Below, piece after piece: positions 1 to 6,610 of a DNA stretch of 13,004 nt. The first letter of the stretch is position 1. Every line of letters starts with the position of its first letter. The notes below the pieces were generated by a model. It saw nothing but the letters and a program-made list of their open reading frames with translations. It did no database searches and had not been told where the DNA came from. The position numbers and the translations under genes are program-made. This DNA comes from Obelidium mucronatum (lineage: Eukaryota; Chytridiomycota; Chytridiomycetes; Chytridiales; Chytriomycetaceae): positions 1 through 13,004 of the forward strand of contig JAIVFH010000605.1 of NCBI GenBank assembly GCA_025765595.1, given 5' to 3'.

Positions 1-242
1 GAAGGCAAAATAAGAATTGACTCAAAGCCAGAGTAATGCCTAGTAAGCAGTGTGGATTGCAGGCAGACTCATGATAAGAATCTGTCTGCTTTTGGCTTGT
101 ATGATATCTTCTGGTCATCCCCCAAGATTTTAAAATTGGAAACAAAGAAGACAGCGTCTGTTGTAATCCCATAAAGTCCTAATTTCTCTGGAGTTGCAAC
201 CTGCACTGCGAAGAAGCAAAGTGACTGAGCGTATGTCTCTAG
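1..242 (+). other. 3' part of intervening sequence B (candidate intron)
   Basis: This is identical to 4359-4600 and 8695-8936, where it is the end of a 671-bp intervening sequence that follows the coding-like block. It ends in CTCTAG immediately before the terminal exon, a plausible splice acceptor. The last 48 bases are shared with the end of intervening sequence A (3391-3438). The 5' part would lie upstream of the window, or at 12580-13004 if the molecule is circular. Confidence 0.5.
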
Positions 243-337
243 TGGTGGAGAAGTGGGGAGTTACCTTCAACATTAATCGCGATGCCACAGATCGTAATCG
301 GAAGATACGGGAATCAGTTTTGCAAGCTTTGGGTTGA
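243..337 (+). CDS. Candidate terminal exon, unknown protein (copy 1)
   Basis: I do not recognise the protein. After an acceptor-like CTCTAG at 237-242, the frame with full codons from 245 reads 30 residues rich in Arg, Asn and Asp (including VTFNINRDATDRNRK and ending ESVLQALG), then TGA at 335-337. It is identical in all three units. An inverted copy at 761-838 keeps the same frame without indels: four substitutions in 78 nt, two of them silent. The upstream exon for this copy would be the block before the window start. An AATAAA lies 45 nt after the stop. Calling this an exon rather than chance open sequence rests on the in-frame join with 3644-3929 and on the intronless inverted copy. Function is unknown. 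Confidence 0.5.
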
Positions 338-381
338 GCAATGTGCAATTTTACTATCCATTTATTTAATTATTTATTAAT

Positions 382-387
382 AATAAA
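382..387 (+). promoter_or_regulatory. AATAAA polyadenylation-type signal
   Basis: A canonical hexamer 45 nt after the TGA of the terminal exon, repeated at 4742-4747 and 9078-9083. The inverted arm has the matching hexamer on the minus strand at 715-710, downstream of the minus-strand gene copy. The surroundings are very AT-rich, so chance is possible; the position after both stop codons is the only support. Confidence 0.35.
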
Positions 388-478
388 CAGCTGTTTTCCT
401 TATTTTATGCATTTTTTGTGATTTATTCTTGAGTTTTAGTGATGGTTGGGGGGTGGCAGCTTGTGAACCAGTGGCTTG

Positions 479-618
479 CAGCTCGCGCCCCACATAAAAA
501 GGTACAGAGCGGCCTGCCAACAGGCCGTGGCACAGGTCACAAGCGGCCCGCTAGCGGCTTGTCTGCAGGCCGCAAGCGGCCCGTGAGCTTGCAAGGTCTG
601 GCTCGCTTCCCCAATTGA
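479..618. other. GC-rich palindrome spacer with three small hairpins
   Basis: This 140-bp segment is far richer in G+C than its surroundings. Three potential hairpins lie in a row: CGGCCTG/CAGGCCG with loop CCAA (510-527), ACAAGC/GCTTGT (539-562) enclosing the 8-bp palindrome CGCTAGCG (549-556), and GGCCGC/GCGGCC with a 2-nt gap (568-581). With the flanking arms paired, this would form a branched tip on a long cruciform. Identical copies lie at 4839-4978 and 9175-9314. Confidence 0.7.
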
Positions 619-760
619 CAAGCCACTGGTTCACAGGCCGCTACCCCCCAACCATCACTAAAACTCAAGAATAAGTCACAAAAAATGTATAAAATAAGGA
701 AAATAGCTGTTTATTATTAATAATAATTAAATAAATTTATAGTAAATAAATGCACATTGC

Positions 761-941
761 TCAACCCAAAGCTTGCAAAACTGATTCCCGTATCTTCCAA
801 TTGCGATCTGTGGCATTGCGATTGATGTTGAAGGTAACCCCCTGCGCTCCACCACAGCGCTTTCTGCAAGCTTTCCTGGTCAGCTCGCTGGTCCCATTCC
901 ATCTGCCAGAATCAGCCGGATTCTCCGCTTTCTAGTATCTG
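761..941 (-). pseudogene. Inverted, intronless copy of the gene end (copy 1)
   Basis: Read on the minus strand from 941 to 761, this matches the 3' end of the coding-like block (from about 3818) joined directly to the terminal exon, with no equivalent of the 671-bp intervening sequence. Relative to the spliced + strand reading there are gaps of 15 and 6 nt, both multiples of three, and the frame ends at the same TGA (complement at 761-763). One internal TGA interrupts it within the first third. Copy 1 also lacks one base near 847, present in copies 2 and 3. Homology starts at CAG|ATACTAG, itself acceptor-like, so either a processed fragment or a truncated inverted duplicate is possible. Function of the parent gene is unknown. 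Confidence 0.6.
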
Positions 942-1140
942 TTGCAAAAAGGCTGAAAGTAACAGGCAAAAGTGGGATCAAAGAGAAAGTGATATCACCA
1001 AGTACAGAAGCACATGCAATAAAGGAAAACCCTCTGACACCATTAAGGGATTTTTCCTTGCCAATACATTGGACCTACAGCGTTGTGTTGACTGTGACTG
1101 GCTGCTTTGCCCCACCAGGCTGAACGCAAACCTATTGCAG
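942..1140 (+). other. Unique open stretch before intervening sequence A
   Basis: Between the inverted gene copy and the AG|GTTGCT junction at 1140/1141, two + strand frames are open. One ends at a TGA inside this stretch. The other runs through to the junction with no stop and has many Cys and Trp residues. Neither resembles a family I know. On the minus strand the same stretch is T-rich towards 942 and ends in GCAACAG, as an intron would. Coding status is undecided. Confidence 0.3.
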
Positions 1141-1470
1141 GTTGCTTGTCAACCTGTCATGTTAAGGGGGAGTTTGAGGGGGTTGAAAGGCAATTCCTTG
1201 TAGTTCTATTTTTAGAAAATGTATTATTTTGTGCATTCTTGACATTTGAAGTTACAACCAATTGGGATTCCCAACTTTATGAAAACAAAGATAAAATAAA
1301 ACAAAGTCTGGAGAATGATCAAAGCTGAAAAGATGGAAAGGGGGTGTTCTTTGGGTACTATTTCAAACTAGGGGAGCCTGGCTACTGCAACAAACAAAAA
1401 CACAAGTCAAGGAAGAAAAAAATGGCCTAATCCTGATGCTGGCCACCCAAAACCTGAACAGATTTGGCAT

Positions 1471-1516
1471 ATGCCAGGGTTACCCATACTAACATGCCAG
1501 GGTTACCCATACAAAC
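1471..1516 (+). repeat. 23-bp tandem duplication
   Basis: Two adjacent 23-bp copies starting ATGCCAGGGTTACCCATAC differ at one base (ACTAAC versus ACAAAC), and a third copy starts with ATGG. Each holds the near-palindrome GGGTTACCC. Also at 5836-5881 and 10172-10217. Confidence 0.9.
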
Positions 1517-1956
1517 ATGGCAAAAAAAACACTTTGCAGAAATTTTTCTGTATGTGTTCTATTTTTCTTGCTAACAGCCCTAGACTTGAGAGGATATTGA
1601 CTTAGGTAATACATGTTAATAATGGCTAGGTTAAGTTTGTCTTCACCTCTAAACCCAGCCCCATGACCATCTGGTAACATGGACAGGGGTCCAAACTGAA
1701 CCCACTTACATATTAAGAGGAATAATTAAAAAGGAATTTAAGCTGGGGGGTGTGTTAGAAAATAAGCTGGGATGCATTCAGGGGGCACAACAAATTAAAT
1801 ACTAAGAGGAATTAGTTGTACATACTTTTATTATAAAAAATAAATATGGAAAAATATAAGAATGGGCAATGAAGCTTTCAAAGAAGAAGAAAAAGGAAGG
1901 GGAAATCTAAAAACTTTCTGTTGATAACATAAGCAATCAAGAGAGAATTTTTAGGC

Positions 1957-1986
1957 AGGGAGGGAGGGGGGGGGGGGGGGGGGGGG
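1957..1986 (+). repeat. G tract with quadruplex potential
   Basis: AGGGAGGGA is followed by 21 G. Three or more separated G runs allow a G-quadruplex. Copies lie at 6311-6340 (21 G at the end) and 10652-10683 (27 G at the end). Confidence 0.9.
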
Positions 1987-1990
1987 CCAG

Positions 1991-2135
1991 TGGGAGACTG
2001 TAGCTTTATTAATTTATTGTATTGTATTCTATTGTATTGTATTTGTATTGTATTCTATTGATTGTTTTCTATTGTATTGTATTGTATTGTATTGTATTGA
2101 ATGTATGGTATTCGTATATCAGCTACAGTCTCCCA
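1991..2135. repeat. ATTGT microsatellite inside a 15-bp inverted repeat
   Basis: TGGGAGACTGTAGCT (1991-2005) and its exact complement (2121-2135) bracket about 115 bp made mostly of ATTGT, with variants ATTCT and ATTTGT. It is preserved at 6345-6489 and 10688-10831. It starts five bases after the G tract. Confidence 0.95.
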
Positions 2136-2180
2136 ACCAAGCTAGGTATATATAGTATAGTTATTGTATTGTATGTGTAT

Positions 2181-2188
<8 letters not shown>

Positions 2189-2251
<63 letters not shown>
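2189..2251 (+). repeat. Poly(A) run, 63 A
   Basis: An uninterrupted A run between ATTTGT and TAGTATATTG. The corresponding runs are 33 A (6543-6575) and 55 A (10885-10939), so its length varies between copies or was not resolved in sequencing. The lysine-only reading of this run is not a gene. Confidence 0.95.
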
Positions 2252-2253
<2 letters not shown>

Positions 2254-2286
2254 GTATATTGTATTCTATTTATTAGTACATAGCAG

Positions 2287-2310
2287 GTAGAAAGTGTGCA
2301 CCCTTTCTAC
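2287..2310. repeat. Hairpin 1 of 3, TGTGCACC loop
   Basis: A perfect 8-bp stem, GTAGAAAG with CTTTCTAC, flanks the 8-nt core TGTGCACC, which itself contains the palindrome GTGCAC. Copies at 6611-6634 and 10975-10998. Confidence 0.85.
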
Positions 2311-2377
2311 AAGAATGTATGAGATGAGTTGTTATTGCATGGTATTGTGGGTATTGTATGAAGTGATGCCATGGTAT

Positions 2378-2401
2378 GTAGAAAGTGTGCACCCTTTCCA
2401 C
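2378..2401. repeat. Hairpin 2 of 3, TGTGCACC loop
   Basis: The stem GTAGAAAG with CTTTCCAC has one A-C mismatch around the same TGTGCACC core. Copies at 6701-6724 and 11065-11088. Confidence 0.75.
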
Positions 2402-2541
2402 CAGCCAGTGCACTACATTGTATTGTATAAAGAATAGTAGGTGTGTTGTACTTGTGTATAATGTGAAGTGTGTAGTGTATAGGGAATAGAGTATAATATA
2501 TAGTGTATAATGTATAGTGATAATGTATAGTGATAATGCAA

Positions 2542-2566
2542 GCAAAAAGTGTGCACCCCTTTTTGC
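2542..2566. repeat. Hairpin 3 of 3, TGTGCACC loop
   Basis: The stem GCAAAAAG with CTTTTTGC surrounds TGTGCACC; copy 1 has one extra C in the loop, absent from 6864-6887 and 11228-11251. Two stem positions differ from hairpin 1 with matching changes on the other side. Confidence 0.85.
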
Positions 2567-2756
2567 CAGCTTGTATTTCAGTGGATTCAACTGGAAGTAT
2601 TTTGGTTTAGTAATAGATTTAATTTAATTAAAGTAAAACCTGGGTTAACTGAGCCAAGAAGACATCAACCAGTAGCATGCTTTTTTTGAAGGGCAAGTTC
2701 CTTCTTTTATACTTTTTTTTGGAAGGGTGCATGCCTTTTTCATTTTCAAACAACTT

Positions 2757-2865
2757 TCATTACAAGGTCATTACAAGACAAAATATTCATTACAAGTGCC
2801 TTACTAAAACAAATAGTCATTACAAGCTCATTACAAGAAAAAAGTCATTACAAGTTAATAACAAG
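2757..2865 (+). repeat. TCATTACAAG decamer cluster
   Basis: Six exact decamers lie at 2757, 2768, 2787, 2817, 2828 and 2844, followed by a degenerate one at 2856. Spacing is irregular, between 1 and 20 bp. Copies: 7082-7206 (partly corrupted) and 11445-11553. Confidence 0.9.
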
Positions 2866-2929
2866 AAAAAAAGTATAAAACAAACTGACAAAAACTTATT
2901 GCAATGCAAACTTTTTTCTTACTATTTTT

Positions 2930-3111
2930 AAGTTTTTTTTAAGTTTTTAATAAATTTTTATTTTAGTTTAATAAATTTTTATTTTATTTTTATTTTAGTT
3001 TTAATTTATTTTATTTTATTTATTTTATTTCTATTTATTTTTATTCTTTATTTTTATTTTATTTTATTTTTATTTTATTTTATTTTTTTTTTTTTTTTTT
3101 TTTTTCTTTTT

Positions 3112-3147
<36 letters not shown>

Positions 3148-3245
3148 TTTTTTTTTTTTTTATTTTTTATTTTTTTTTTTTTTTTTTTTTTAGTTTTTTT
3201 TATTTTTTTTTTTTTATTTAGTATTTCATTTTGTTTTTATTTTTT
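2930..3245 (+). repeat. T-rich / TTTTA low-complexity tract
   Basis: A TTTTA-type microsatellite that grades into long T runs with occasional A. The equivalent in copy 3 keeps TTTTA throughout; in copy 2 it is nearly pure T. The phenylalanine-only reading is not a gene. Confidence 0.95.
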
Positions 3246-3390
3246 ATTTATTTTATTATTAACTGTTTAATTTGCTTATTAGTAACTTGTATTTATTTCT
3301 TTGCTTTTTGATGATAAGTTTAGTTTTTATAGTTGAGGCTGGGCAGTAAGTTGGTTTCACTTGGTTGGCCTAAACAAGGTTCCATTGGGC

Positions 3391-3439
3391 TGCAACCTGC
3401 ACTGCGAAGAAGCAAAGTGACTGAGCGTATGTCTCTAGT
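3391..3439 (+). repeat. Shared 3' end of intervening sequences A and B
   Basis: A 49-bp stretch starting TGCAACCTGCACTGCG and ending GTCTCTAGT also lies at 195-243, 4553-4601, 8889-8937 and 12049-12097; the copy at 7732-7771 is slightly altered. Immediately after it the sequences diverge. GCAACCTGCA at 3392-3401 is the exact complement of TGCAGGTTGC at the 5' end. Confidence 0.9.
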
Positions 3440-3446
3440 TACAAAG

Positions 3447-3468
3447 GTATGTGTTTGTTATAGTTTAG
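3447..3468 (+). other. Possible 22-nt mini-intron
   Basis: The stretch starts GTATGT after AAAG and ends TTTAG, so donor and acceptor consensus bases are present. Removing it joins TTACAAAG to the coding-like block in an open frame. Copy 2 has 24 nt here (7779-7802), copy 3 has 22 (12105-12126). Introns this short are known in few lineages, so this is only a possibility. Confidence 0.15.
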
Positions 3469-3929
3469 CGCTCACCTTCTAATTGCGAAAACGAGACCAA
3501 TAGGAAGTTGCAACCACATGCGATCCCATCTTTGGGATCTTCACATCCTCGTTTCTTGCGTGCTCAAACAGCGGGGACTTCAAGTTCCACCTGGAGAGCA
3601 AAAATTCAACGTTCAGGATCAACTTCAGTGTTGTGGTGGATGAGGAAGACGCGGAACCGCCCGTGGTATGGCCAGCACTGTTCCTACCGGATCGAAACGT
3701 GGTGATCCCAGCGGAGCATGGGGAGGCAATTGTTTCCATGTTCAACATGAAAAACATGGGACCAGGATGTGGCATTCAGGGGAGCGACGATTTGTGGAGG
3801 CAGCGCAGTTGGCGGCGGAGGCAGATACTAGAAAGCGGAGAATCTCGCTGATTCTGGCAGATGGAATGGGAACAGCGAGTTGGGCGGTGAAGCGCAACCA
3901 GGACAGGTTTGTGGGAAGTGCTGTTGCAG
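3464..3929 (+). CDS. Coding-like block upstream of intron B, unknown protein (copy 1)
   Basis: I do not recognise the product. It is G+C-richer and more complex than its surroundings. One frame is open from 3464 to 3640, meets a TGA at 3641-3643, then is open from 3644 to 3929, including RFVEAAQLAAEADTRKR and SLILADGMGTASW, helical in character. This frame continues in phase across the proposed intron into the terminal exon at 4601, and part of it is conserved in the inverted copy. A second frame, 3504-3848, is open for 115 codons and looks like a strand-rich protein (GDFKFHLE, FRINFSVVVDEEDAE). A frame change near 3785, where a T run could hide a missing base, would link the two. A pseudogene, an unresolved sequencing error, or overlapping chance frames remain possible. 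The start is unknown. Confidence 0.4.
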
Positions 3930-4600
3930 GTTGCTTGTCAACCTGTCATGTTAAGGGGGAGTTTGAGGGGGTTGGAGGCCAATTCCTTGTAGTTCTATTT
4001 ATAGAAAAGGTGTTGCTACTTTGTTGAAATGGTTTGGGGGTTAAAAGGGGTTTTCTTAATTGTTCTATTTTTAGAAAATGGACAAGTTCCAGCCGCTATT
4101 TTGCTTAGAATTAAAAGAAAATGACATGGAAACCAAAGGCCGCTCCAGGTTCCATTGATCACTCCCAAACAAAACACAAAGGTTCAACTGTCTTAAGAAG
4201 AGTTTTTAACCCATGTGATTATGTCACATTTTTTGAAGGGTCCTGAGTAATTATGTTTTACTTATTTAATTTTCCGGCATGCTTGTCCACCTGAAAACCA
4301 GAATAAGCTTTCCTCTAATTGATTTCATCAACTAACACAAATAATGGAGGCTCTAAAAGAAGGCAAAATAAGAATTGACTCAAAGCCAGAGTAATGCCTA
4401 GTAAGCAGTGTGGATTGCAGGCAGACTCATGATAAGAATCTGTCTGCTTTTGGCTTGTATGATATCTTCTGGTCATCCCCCAAGATTTTAAAATTGGAAA
4501 CAAAGAAGACAGCGTCTGTTGTAATCCCATAAAGTCCTAATTTCTCTGGAGTTGCAACCTGCACTGCGAAGAAGCAAAGTGACTGAGCGTATGTCTCTAG
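3930..4600 (+). other. Intervening sequence B (671 bp), candidate intron across the unit junction
   Basis: GTTGCT follows GCAG at 3929, and CTCTAG precedes the terminal exon at 4601. Removing it keeps the block's frame open to TGA 4693-4695. The first 81 bp and last 48 bp match intervening sequence A. If it is retained, the frame runs 33 more codons to a TGA ending at 4027. The interior (4030-4550) has no coding pattern that I trust. Length is 671 bp again at 8266-8936. Confidence 0.5.
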
Positions 4601-4695
4601 TGGTGGAGAAGTGGGGAGTTACCTTCAACATTAATCGCGATGCCACAGATCGTAATCGGAAGATACGGGAATCAGTTTTGCAAGCTTTGGGTTGA
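4601..4695 (+). CDS. Candidate terminal exon, unknown protein (copy 2)
   Basis: Identical to 243-337. Here the upstream partner is visible: the coding-like block of copy 1 ends at 3929 and, with 3930-4600 removed, its last codon is completed by the first two bases of this exon. The frame then reads 30 residues to TGA at 4693-4695. AATAAA follows at 4742-4747. This is the best view of the proposed splice, and it shows the gene crossing the arbitrary unit boundary at 4358/4359. Confidence 0.5.
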
Positions 4696-5216
4696 GCAAT
4701 GTGCAATTATTTACTATCCATTTATTTAATTATTTATTAATAATAAACAGCTGTTTTCCTTATTTTATGCATTTTTTGTGATTTATTCTTGAGTTTTAGT
4801 GATGGTTGGGGGGTGGCAGCTTGTGAACCAGTGGCTTGCAGCTCGCGCCCCACATAAAAAGGTACAGAGCGGCCTGCCAACAGGCCGTGGCACAGGTCAC
4901 AAGCGGCCCGCTAGCGGCTTGTCTGCAGGCCGCAAGCGGCCCGTGAGCTTGCAAGGTCTGGCTCGCTTCCCCAATTGACAAGCCACTGGTTCACAGGCCG
5001 CTACCCCCCAACCATCACTAAAACTCAAGAATAAGTCACAAAAAATGTATAAAATAAGGAAAATAGCTGTTTATTATTAATAAATAATTAAATAAATTTA
5101 TAGTAAATAAATGCACATTGCTCAACCCAAAGCTTGCAAAACTGATTCCCGTATCTTCCAATTGCGATCTGTGGCATTGCGATTGATGTTGAAGGTAACC
5201 CCCTGCGTCTCCACCA
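4601..5216. repeat. Imperfect palindrome, copy 2 (arms 4601-4838 and 4979-5216)
   Basis: Same structure as at 243-854. The AT-rich part of each arm has an extra base or two relative to copy 1, for example ATTATTTAC versus ATTTTAC, which makes the two arms agree better. The GC-rich spacer is 4839-4978. Confidence 0.9.
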
Positions 5217-5303
5217 CAGCGCTTTCTGCAAGCTTTCCTGGTCAGCTCGCTGGTCCCATTCCATCTGCCAGAATCAGCCGGATTCTCCGCTTTCTAGTAT
5301 CTG
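5122..5303 (-). pseudogene. Inverted, intronless copy of the gene end (copy 2)
   Basis: This is the better version of the minus-strand copy, because the base missing near 847 in copy 1 is present. From 5303 down to 5122 one frame matches the + strand gene, from TRKRRI onward through to the conserved ESVLQALG and TGA, broken by a single internal TGA. Gaps against the + strand gene are 15 and 6 nt. It is tail to tail with the terminal exon at 4601-4695. Confidence 0.6.
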
Positions 5304-5502
5304 TTGCAAAAAGGCTGAAAGTAACAGGCAAAAGTGGGATCAAAGAGAAAGTGATATCACCAAGTACAGAAGCACATGCAATAAAGGAAAACCCTCTGAC
5401 ACCATTAAGGGATTTTTCCTTGCCAATACATTGGACCTACAGCGTTGTGTTGACTGTGACTGGCTGCTTTGCCCCACCAGGCTGAACGCAAACCTATTGC
5501 AG
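5304..5502 (+). other. Unique open stretch before intervening sequence A (copy 2)
   Basis: A + strand frame with ATG at 5111 runs 124 codons to a stop at 5485, but its first half is only the antisense of the minus-strand gene copy. A different + strand frame is open from 5146 to the junction at 5502 and on to TAG at 5563-5565, with no early ATG. Both are the same in copy 3. I cannot tell whether either is translated; the region may be intron of the minus-strand copy instead. Confidence 0.3.
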
Positions 5503-6344
5503 GTTGCTTGTCAACCTGTCATGTTAAGGGGGAGTTTGAGGGGGTTGAAAGGCAATTCCTTGTAGTTCTATTTTTAGAAAATGTATTTATTTTTGTGCAT
5601 TCTTGACATTTGAAGTTACAACCAATTGGGATTCCCAACTTTATGAAAACAAAGATAAAAATAAACAAAGTCTGGAGAATGATCAAAGCTGAAAAGATGG
5701 AAAGGGGGGTGTTCTTTGGGTACTATTTCAAACTAGGGAGCCTGGCTACTGCAACAAACAAAAAACACAAGTCAAGGAAGAAAAAAATGGCCTAATCCTG
5801 ATGCTGGCCACCCAAAACCTGAACAGATTTGGCATATGCCAGGGTTACCCATACTAACATGCCAGGGTTACCCATACAAACATGGCAAAAAAACACTTTG
5901 CAGAAATTTTTCTGTATGTGTTCTATTTTTCTTGCTAACAGCCCTAGACTTGAGAGGATATTGACTTAGGTAATACATGTTAATAATGGCTAGGTTAAGT
6001 TTGCTTCACCTCTAACCCAGCCCCATGACCATCTGGTAACATGACAGGTCAAACTGAACCCACTTACATATTAAGAGGAATAATAAAAGGAATTTAAGCT
6101 GGGGGGTGTGTTAGAAAATAAGCTGGATGCATTTCAGGGGGGCACAACAAATTAAATACTAAGAGGAATTAGTTGTACATACTTTTATTATAAAAATAAA
6201 TATGGAAAAATATAAGAATGGCAATGAAGCTTTCAAAGAAGAAGAAAAAGGAAGGGGAAATCTAAAACTTTCTGTTGATAACATAAGCAATCAAGAGAGA
6301 ATTTTTAGGCAGGGAGGGAGGGGGGGGGGGGGGGGGGGGGCCAG

Positions 6345-6489
6345 TGGGAGACTGTAGCTTTATTAATTTATTGTATTGTATTCTATTGTATTGTATTTGT
6401 ATTGTATTCTATTGATTGTTTTCTATTGTATTGTATTGTATTGTATTGTATTGAATGTATGGTATTCGTATATCAGCTACAGTCTCCCA
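6345..6489. repeat. ATTGT microsatellite inside a 15-bp inverted repeat (copy 2)
   Basis: Arms at 6345-6359 and 6475-6489 are exact complements, identical to those at 1991-2135. Confidence 0.95.
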
Positions 6490-6534
6490 ACCAGCTATGG
6501 TATAGTATAGTATAGTATTGTATTGTATTGTATT

Positions 6535-6577
<43 letters not shown>

Positions 6578-6610
6578 GTATATTGTATTCTATTTATTAG
6601 TACATAGCAG

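Larger units (their letters stand above)
243..854. repeat. Imperfect palindrome, copy 1 (arms 243-478 and 619-854)
   Basis: The arms are about 235 bp each and clearly similar by eye, with scattered substitutions and short gaps. Both contain the terminal exon, the AT-rich 3' flank with AATAAA, and the stretch AAAACTCAAGAATAA or its complement, ending at GTGGCTTG / CAAGCCAC. The 140-bp spacer between them is GC-rich. In effect two copies of one gene end face each other tail to tail. A foldback transposon or inverted duplication would look like this; no target-site duplication or transposase was found to decide. Confidence 0.9.
1141..3438 (+). other. Intervening sequence A (copy 1), 2.3 kb
   Basis: It begins GTTGCTTGTCAACCTG after AG and ends CTCTAG, the same two ends as intervening sequence B. 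The first 81 bp and last 48 bp are shared with B; the interior is different. From 1220 to 1950 it is AT-rich with a 23-bp tandem duplication (1471-1516) and otherwise nothing recognisable. From 1957 it contains G tract, ATTGT array, poly(A), hairpins, decamer repeats and a T-rich tract, listed separately. It could be a long intron or an inserted element; I see no transposase, reverse transcriptase or TSD. Confidence 0.5.
1..4358 (+). repeat. Repeat unit, copy 1
   Basis: First full unit. It carries extra single bases relative to the other two between about 1370 and 1780, for example around 1650, 1680 and 1765, and lacks one base near 847 that both other copies have. From 3440 to 4358 it is almost identical to copy 2. 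The unit boundary is set only by the window start and has no biological meaning: the candidate gene crosses it. Confidence 0.95.

Noticed and set aside
36..48. ATGCCTAGTAAGC resembles a stretch near the 3' end of 18S rRNA
   Set aside because: The match is only about a dozen bases and the flanks do not continue the rRNA sequence, so chance is the better explanation.
436..621. 61-codon minus-strand frame across the GC-rich spacer
   Set aside because: It lies in palindromic sequence whose structure explains the composition. There is no family resemblance and no sign of coding constraint.
1141..1180. Polypurine tract (AAGGGGGAG) suggesting an LTR retrotransposon
   Set aside because: No TG…CA long terminal repeats, primer-binding site, or reverse transcriptase, protease or integrase coding sequence was seen in the unit.
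2022..2590. Open frames over the ATTGT array and the hairpin region on either strand
   Set aside because: Composition is that of simple repeats (Tyr, Ile, Leu, His only). Recurrence of KGAHFL-like words comes from the three DNA hairpins, not from a protein repeat.
2757..2865. CRISPR-like array from repeated decamers
   Set aside because: Repeats of 10 bp with 1-20 bp irregular gaps and no unique spacers of constant size do not fit a CRISPR.
3391..3439. Helitron 3' end (CTAG followed by T)
   Set aside because: The ending fits the short CTRR pattern, but the shared 5' end does not begin with TC after A, and no hairpin sits just before the CTAG. No Rep/helicase is present.
4315..4530. 71-codon minus-strand frame in intervening sequence B
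   Set aside because: It overlaps the proposed intron, has no conserved counterpart in sequence A, and its identity between units is no greater than that of the noncoding surroundings.
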